Of a stretch of DNA of 43,447 nucleotides, positions 37,776 through 43,447 are shown piece after piece. The position numbers and the translations under genes were made by a program. Under the pieces are notes generated by a model. The model was not told the origin of the DNA, did not search any database, and worked only from the letters and a program-made list of their open reading frames with translations. Source of the stretch: Fidelibacterota bacterium (GTDB lineage Bacteria; Fidelibacterota; Marinisomatia; Marinisomatales; Marinisomataceae); contig NZWP01000022.1 in assembly GCA_002701645.1 (NCBI GenBank), forward strand, positions 21,982-65,428. The letters are read 5' to 3'. The first letter of the stretch is position 1; each line of letters opens with the position of its first letter.

Positions 37776-39196
37776 GACCTCAAAGCTGTAATATATAAAT
37801 GAACTGAATTATTGGTCTTGGTATATAAAATCTTTCTTAGGATTAAATTATTATACTGCTTTACATCTTGAAGAATTTTTATTGATGTATCTATGCTTTC
37901 GCATCTAATAACAATATTATCAGATATTTTATCAAAAAATGAACCGTCAGTTCGTTCAAATTGACTAGTATTATCTATGCTAGAGATTAAGCTTAATAAA
38001 TCATATACCAATATAGAGCTTTCTATCGATGGGACTGTAGATAATGTGACAGTATATGCGCCACTTATACCATCGTTAGCATTAGTATTGATATTAATTC
38101 GACTATCAACAATAACTATGCTTTGAATTTTATCCATATTGTCAGAATTGGTAATCATTTCAAATTCATTAATAGCGGCATATGAACTAGTACGATATTT
38201 TTGTACCTGATTGACGGGAGGTTTAGTTTGTATCTCTTTAATTTCCTGTATATTTAACGGAGTTTCATTATATATAAAATCAAAGTCACTTATTGCTGCT
38301 AAAGTAAAGATTAGTAATCCTAAGGTTAATAATCCTGCAACAATATTTTGTAAATATTGAGAGAAGTTAAAATGACTGCTTTTATCAAGAACAATTCTTG
38401 CCTTGCTATAATTTTGATTATCTAAAATTTGCACCCCAAAAGGTTTAACAAAATTTAATATAGGCGATGAATCTTTTATGATTTTTGCAAAAAATTCTAC
38501 AATCTTTACATCGTTAAACATAATATGTTTAAGATTGGCATTTTTAAAATCTCTCTCTTTAAACTTAGCCGTATCAGTTAATCCTACAATTCTTCTAAAT
38601 CCTTTATCTTTTCCAGTAAAACTTCCCCTATAGAAAGAAAATCCTTTTTTTGAATAATTAAAAATCGAATATATGCGCGATGACTTAGTAACGGCATATT
38701 GAGTACTTTTAGTCCCTGAAAGAACAATACTAGATATTGGAACAAGAAACTTAATATCTACTCCAGAATTATTAAAATTCAACTTAATCTTCTCTCTTAA
38801 ATAATGATTCATTTCTGCTGTATGAAATATATTTTTTGAAGATTTCTTACTCTCCGATATTGAAAAATAATTTCTAAACAACTCTTTCCACTTACCTTGC
38901 AATTCTTGCTTAATTTTCTGAGATAAATTTGACTGATTTTTTTTAGATATAACACTCAAAGAATGAGATAATATCGAGTCATCTATAGCGATAGCTGCTT
39001 TTCTATTTTCTAAATCTATTTTTTCGCCTAACTCGTCAAGCGCTTGTGCAATCACGCTACTTAATAGTTTAGAATTATTATCTATTGATATAAGATTATG
39101 ATGAAATTTTATTTTGAGCTCTAAGTGTGCTGAATCAGTTTCAGAGCTTTTTTTAAATACAGAAAGAGTATCGCTATATACTATAAAGTACAGCAA
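37772..39196 (-). CDS. Hypothetical protein with one central TM; possible PilM/PilN-like architecture
   Basis: 474 aa; soluble N-half, TM NIVAGLLTLGLLIFTLAAI, soluble C-half. Confidence 0.6.
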   Translation of the reverse strand: MLYFIVYSDTLSVFKKSSETDSAHLELKIKFHHNLISIDNNSKLLSSVIAQALDELGEKIDLENRKAAIAIDDSILSHSLSVISKKNQSNLSQKIKQELQGKWKELFRNYFSISESKKSSKNIFHTAEMNHYLREKIKLNFNNSGVDIKFLVPISSIVLSGTKSTQYAVTKSSRIYSIFNYSKKGFSFYRGSFTGKDKGFRRIVGLTDTAKFKERDFKNANLKHIMFNDVKIVEFFAKIIKDSSPILNFVKPFGVQILDNQNYSKARIVLDKSSHFNFSQYLQNIVAGLLTLGLLIFTLAAISDFDFIYNETPLNIQEIKEIQTKPPVNQVQKYRTSSYAAINEFEMITNSDNMDKIQSIVIVDSRININTNANDGISGAYTVTLSTVPSIESSILVYDLLSLISSIDNTSQFERTDGSFFDKISDNIVIRCESIDTSIKILQDVKQYNNLILRKILYTKTNNSVHLYITALRS

Positions 39197-39200
39197 TCAA

Positions 39201-39998
39201 TTAATTATCCCAACTTCTAGTTCCGTCTATGATATACCCATGACTTCTAGTCTTTAGAGAAAAGAATCCATATCTATTATCTCTATAAGAACGAATTGGA
39301 CTTGACACTCTAACAGAGTTTGCTTCTTCGTTTATTTCGATAATATAAGGATCTCCTGTCAAAGGACATACAAGCTGAGATGCATCTGGAAGAAATACAA
39401 AGTTATAAGGGCTAGTTTCTTTTCTAAATCTTCTATCAAAATATGATATAGTTTCTACGCGCTCAAATGTTGCTTCTTTAACAACGCTTAAGAATAATGG
39501 ATCTTCTTGTATTTCAAAAAGATTTCTCTTCTGAACATATAAAGTATCTTCTAATCCAGTATCTTCAGAAAGCATTACTACGGTCACTGTTGTATCTACA
39601 ATCGTTTCTTTTGCAACTCTTCTCTGTCCAAAAGTTGTATCATATTCTACGTCAAAACCTCTAGGAACATTAACAAGAAATTCTTCGCCATTTAATTTTA
39701 CTGATTGATCTCCTAGAAATGTGGAATCTGCCATCACTGAATCTCTGACAGCGTTGACAAGTGTTACAGCTTTTAGGCCATCTTCTTCATATTTTCCTAT
39801 CAAAATATTATGAAAGTTTTCAACGTTGTATAATGCTTGCATGCGAGATCTACTTTCATTCTTATACATATCTTCTTCTTCCCATATCAGACTAGGGACA
39901 TAGATTACAAGCAAGGTAAGTAGGAACACAAAGAAAGTAATTATTTCTAAGTAGTCGTTAAAAAATTTTTGTCTGGCTTTATTCATTTTAGGCTCCAC
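39201..39998 (-). CDS. Hypothetical membrane-anchored protein (265 aa)
   Basis: N-terminal TM FFVFLLTLLVIYVPSLIW followed by soluble domain containing CPLTGDPYIIEI. Confidence 0.6.
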   Translation of the reverse strand: MEPKMNKARQKFFNDYLEIITFFVFLLTLLVIYVPSLIWEEEDMYKNESRSRMQALYNVENFHNILIGKYEEDGLKAVTLVNAVRDSVMADSTFLGDQSVKLNGEEFLVNVPRGFDVEYDTTFGQRRVAKETIVDTTVTVVMLSEDTGLEDTLYVQKRNLFEIQEDPLFLSVVKEATFERVETISYFDRRFRKETSPYNFVFLPDASQLVCPLTGDPYIIEINEEANSVRVSSPIRSYRDNRYGFFSLKTRSHGYIIDGTRSWDN

Positions 39999-40032
39999 AG
40001 AATTTACAATAAATCAAGAACATAGCAATATA

Positions 40033-41115
40033 TTAATCCTCAAATTTTTCAAATTTAATGTCTTTATCTTTTTCTATTTCATAGTACTCTTTAATAATTC
40101 TTTTTTCGTCTTTAGAAAGGCTTTTAGGCACGTCTACTTGAATCTTAACAAGTTGATCTCCTCGACTTGTTTTTCCAAGCTTAGGAAACCCTTTACCTTT
40201 AATTCTTAGAATCTGACCAGGTTGAAGCCCTGAAGGAATTTTTAAGCTAGCATGGCCATTAATCGTTGGAATATCAATCTTATCCCCAAAAACAACCTGA
40301 GAATAACCAATTTTTACCTGCAATAAAACATCGTTTCCATATCTTGAAAAATGCTCATGCTCTTCTTCTTCAAAAAAAACATATAAATCGCCTGCATTAC
40401 TATTAATATCTTCATGCCCTTGTGAGTCTAAAGTCATATAATTGCCATTTTCCACTCCTACTGGAATTTTAATTTTGATTGTTTCTTCCTTTTTAATCAT
40501 ACCATTTTTATCTGCACCTGATGGAATTTTCTCAATAGTCTTTCCATATCCTTTACATTGAGGACAAACTGACGTAGATCTCATTTGACCTAAAAATGAA
40601 TTGGTGACTCTTGTTACTTGCCCTACACCATTACATACTGTACAATTAGAGAAGGTTGCCCCATCTGCCAACTTCAGTCTTTTCAGTTTAATTTTCTTTT
40701 CACCGCCATTAACAATTTCAGCATATGAGACTTCAATCTTAACCTTAACATCACCACCGCTTCTTGGCTTAGATGAAGATCTTCCTCCAGAAAAGAATGA
40801 TTCGAATGGATTTTTTCCTCCAAAAATATCTCCAAACTGATTAAAAATATCATCCATGTTCATTGAATTAAAGCCTGCTTGTCCTCCACCCATTCCATTA
40901 AATGCAGAATGACCAAATTGATCATATTGCTGTCTTTTTGACGCATCACTTAATATTGAATATGCTTCAGCGGCTTCCTTAAACTTCTTTTCAGCGTCTT
41001 TATTATCAGGATTTTTGTCTGGATGATACTTCATAGCAATCTTGCGATATGCACGCTTTATATCGTTATCATTAGAGCCTTTTGATACACCTAATATATC
41101 ATAGAAATCTTTCAT
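40033..41115 (-). CDS. dnaJ: Chaperone DnaJ with reduced zinc-finger region
   Basis: J domain DFYDILGVSKGSNDNDIKRAYRKIAMKYHPDKNP; G/F region; two CxxCxGxG motifs CTVCNGVG and CPQCKGYG. Confidence 0.93.
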   Translation of the reverse strand: MKDFYDILGVSKGSNDNDIKRAYRKIAMKYHPDKNPDNKDAEKKFKEAAEAYSILSDASKRQQYDQFGHSAFNGMGGGQAGFNSMNMDDIFNQFGDIFGGKNPFESFFSGGRSSSKPRSGGDVKVKIEVSYAEIVNGGEKKIKLKRLKLADGATFSNCTVCNGVGQVTRVTNSFLGQMRSTSVCPQCKGYGKTIEKIPSGADKNGMIKKEETIKIKIPVGVENGNYMTLDSQGHEDINSNAGDLYVFFEEEEHEHFSRYGNDVLLQVKIGYSQVVFGDKIDIPTINGHASLKIPSGLQPGQILRIKGKGFPKLGKTSRGDQLVKIQVDVPKSLSKDEKRIIKEYYEIEKDKDIKFEKFED

Positions 41116-41618
41116 TTTTTATTTACCACTACTTTTGCATGCCTAACAATCAAATCTTTATATTTAAATCCTAATTCATAAACCTCTACTATCTCATCAT
41201 CTTTTTTATCTTCTAAATTAGTAGTAGTAAGCGCTTCATGTAATTCTGGATTAAAAATCTCCCCTGTTTTTCCAAATTCTTTGATTTCTTTATTATTCAT
41301 CTTTTTTAAGAAATCTTCTCTAATTAGCAATAATGCTTTCTTGGTATTTTCGTCCTTATAAGATTCAATCCCTCTATTGATATTGTCTAATATAGACAAA
41401 AAATCAAGAATAAAACTTTTACCATCATACTTAAAAAGCGCAGATATTTCAGATTCTTTTCTTTTTCGAAAATTATCAAATTCTGCTTTCAGTCTAAGCT
41501 GTTTATCCTCGAGAGATTTAATGACATCTTCTAAATCTTTTTTTGTCATTCTCTTCTTTGGAGCAACTTTTACGCGAGCAGAAGAACTACCTGACCCATT
41601 TTTTACTTTTTTGCTCAT
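41112..41618 (-). CDS. grpE: Nucleotide exchange factor GrpE
   Basis: LKAEFDNFRKRKESE, FLSILDNINRGIES, GEIFNPELHEAL, GFKYKDLIVRHAKVVV; next to dnaJ. Confidence 0.92.
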   Translation of the reverse strand: MSKKVKNGSGSSSARVKVAPKKRMTKKDLEDVIKSLEDKQLRLKAEFDNFRKRKESEISALFKYDGKSFILDFLSILDNINRGIESYKDENTKKALLLIREDFLKKMNNKEIKEFGKTGEIFNPELHEALTTTNLEDKKDDEIVEVYELGFKYKDLIVRHAKVVVNKK

Positions 41619-42472
41619 AATAATATCCTCTTCATTGCTTTATTGGATGCATAAATACCTATTATTAAAGATAAGCCAATCATCCAAACCCATAAAAAAT
41701 TATCAATTTGTATATTCAAATTGAAGTAGGAATTTATTACAATGAAACTATAATTCACTAATAAAAATGCAATAAGTGATCCTATGATAGATTGCAATAT
41801 TGATTCAATAAAGAAAGGTATCTTAATAAACATATTTGATGCACCATTGTATTGTAATATTTCAATAAAATCACTTCGATTGGACATAGAAAGTTTGACC
41901 GTATTTGATATCATTTGAATTGAAATAAAAACAATTGCAATTACGAGTATCAGAAAAAAGAAAATAAAAAGATTAATTTTATCCTCAATATTATCAATAT
42001 AAACACCTCGATACTCTATACTATCTACAAAATCATACTTTTCTATTTCACTAATTAATAATTCTATCTTATTCAAATCAAAGTTGCTTTTTTCTAGCGA
42101 AACTTTTAATGACATTGGAAGAGGATTGTATCCCAACATATCTACAACATCCTCTCCAAACTCTTCTAAAAAAATATCTGCAGATTTATCTTTATCAATC
42201 AATACAATAGAAGATATAACAGGGTTTGATTCTAACTGCTTAATTATAGCATTAGATTGATCTAAGTCTACCTTCTCTTGTAAAAAAACCTCAAAAGTAT
42301 ACTTTGAACGAAAAAAATTAATAAGACTGTCTGTATTAAATCCAGCAATAAAGAAAGTTCCAAGAATGGTAAAATTGATTAAAATTGTTATTATACATAA
42401 AAAATTGGTCAATTTATTTCTCAAAAAACTCTTTAATCCTTCGGCAAAAAGAAAGGCTACTTTATCAATCAT
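41615..42472 (-). CDS. ftsX: Cell division ABC transporter permease FtsX
   Basis: N-terminal TM, extracytoplasmic domain, three C-terminal TMs; adjacent to ftsE. Confidence 0.9.
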   Translation of the reverse strand: MIDKVAFLFAEGLKSFLRNKLTNFLCIITILINFTILGTFFIAGFNTDSLINFFRSKYTFEVFLQEKVDLDQSNAIIKQLESNPVISSIVLIDKDKSADIFLEEFGEDVVDMLGYNPLPMSLKVSLEKSNFDLNKIELLISEIEKYDFVDSIEYRGVYIDNIEDKINLFIFFFLILVIAIVFISIQMISNTVKLSMSNRSDFIEILQYNGASNMFIKIPFFIESILQSIIGSLIAFLLVNYSFIVINSYFNLNIQIDNFLWVWMIGLSLIIGIYASNKAMKRILL

Positions 42473-43122
42473 TCGCTCACCATTCTTCCTTGGTCTAGTT
42501 CTATCACCCTATAAGACTTCTCCGCTATTAATTTATAATTATGTGTAGCCATTATTACACATGTACCTTCTTTATTAATTTGCTCTAGTATTCTTAAAAT
42601 TCTATGTCCAGCTGTTGGGTCAAGATTTCCAGTAGGTTCGTCTGCTAGTATTATATCTGGATTCTTTACAATTGCACGTGCAATACACACTCTTTGCTGT
42701 TCTCCTCCAGACAATTGATTAGGAAATTTCTTAGAATAACGAGATAGCTCTGTTAGCTCTAAAGCTTCGTTTACAAGGTTTGATATCTTTTTTCTTCCGA
42801 CACCATTGATATGCAAAGGCAGTGCTATATTCTCATAAACTGTCCTTTGTTTCAGCAATTTATAATCTTGAAAAATAACTCCAATTTTTTTTCTTGCTCT
42901 ATGAATATCCCTATTCTTTATCTTTGAAGAAGAGTATCCTAATACATTTACTTTTCCCTTATCAGGAAAAAGATCAAAATATAAAAGTTTTAATAGGGTG
43001 CTTTTTCCAGATCCTGTAGGGCCAACTAAAAAACAAAACTCATCATCTTGAATATTTAAGTCAATGTTATAAATTCCAGATTTTGAGGAGTAATTATATG
43101 TAATATTTTTAAACTCAACCAT
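42469..43122 (-). CDS. ftsE: Cell division ATP-binding protein FtsE (track start 43149; internal Met at 43122 preferred)
   Basis: [60 protein letters not shown]. Confidence 0.93.
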   Translation of the reverse strand: MVEFKNITYNYSSKSGIYNIDLNIQDDEFCFLVGPTGSGKSTLLKLLYFDLFPDKGKVNVLGYSSSKIKNRDIHRARKKIGVIFQDYKLLKQRTVYENIALPLHINGVGRKKISNLVNEALELTELSRYSKKFPNQLSGGEQQRVCIARAIVKNPDIILADEPTGNLDPTAGHRILRILEQINKEGTCVIMATHNYKLIAEKSYRVIELDQGRMVSE

Positions 43123-43447
43123 AGAACTGAAGGTAAAGAAATAAGACATATATTGATACCAATAAAAAACCAGATAGCTTATTCAATCCTTTATAAAAGA
43201 AACTTAAGAATGCTAGCAAAAAGAGTAATCCAACCCCAAAGAACAATTCAAAAGAAACATCGCTCACTGTTAATGGATTTACTAAACCTACTACACCTAA
43301 AACAAATAATATATTGAAAATATTCGATCCAATGATATTTCCTAGGGATATACCCACCTCTTTCTTAGAAAGTGCCATCATGGTCACAAATAACTCAGGC
43401 AAGGACGTTCCTATGGCAACAACAGTCATACCAATTGCTTTTTCAGA
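43115..43447 (-). CDS. Na+/Ca2+ exchanger family protein, C-terminal part; continues past the window edge
   Basis: SEKAIGMTVVAIGTSLPELFVTMMALSKKEVGISLGNIIGSNIFNILFVLGVVGLV. Confidence 0.85.
   Translation of the reverse strand, partial: SEKAIGMTVVAIGTSLPELFVTMMALSKKEVGISLGNIIGSNIFNILFVLGVVGLVNPLTVSDVSFELFFGVGLLFLLAFLSFFYKGLNKLSGFLLVSIYVLFLYLQFYG

Noticed and set aside
42469-43149. Large ftsE overlap with the exchanger gene
   Set aside because: Internal start MVEFKNI at 43122 fits FtsE better, leaving only a short overlap.
1-43447. CRISPR array, rRNA operon, transposase or integrase
   Set aside because: No regularly spaced repeat array, no rRNA sequence and no recombinase motif recognised on either strand.

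Overview
AT-rich, tightly packed bacterial window. Gene content suggests a Marinimicrobia/SAR406-like or FCB-group genome, but that is inference. Main blocks: (1) A partial DUF2207 membrane protein at the left edge, then a tRNA-Val(GAC). (2) A run of 18-19 co-directional minus-strand genes (about 20907 down to 2253) with very short or overlapping junctions. It encodes a TPR lipoprotein, a DHODH-like protein, RlpA, a DAG-kinase-family protein, CdsA, a GlmL/MutL-like ASKHA ATPase, a barrel-sandwich/KOW protein, a 90-aa protein, four membrane proteins including a DUF6754-like one, lysine 6-aminotransferase, RsmI, Tmk, an S41 protease, an ILVBL-like ThDP enzyme, a DoxX-like protein and an SDR. (3) A bolA/thioredoxin/CPBP/amidase stretch. 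(4) A plus-strand four-gene carbohydrate module: permease, GH109-like TAT-exported enzyme, SSS symporter and GHMP kinase. (5) A minus-strand accessory stretch (29.9-34.4 kb). It contains a DUF2779-type nuclease split by an in-frame TAA, acidic ORFs, a NUDIX hydrolase, a decayed tRNA-Ser copy, and the intact tRNA-Ser(GCU) with a 19-bp tandem repeat beside its 3' end. (6) Housekeeping genes obgE, icd, coaD, rsmD, dnaJ, grpE, ftsX and ftsE, and a partial Na+/Ca2+ exchanger. The best candidate for an undescribed system is the ATPase plus barrel-sandwich plus four-membrane-protein complex at 9622-16234. It has the GlmL/MutL-type ATPase but no glutamate mutase subunit in this window. All family names come from reading the sequence and from memory; no database search was run.
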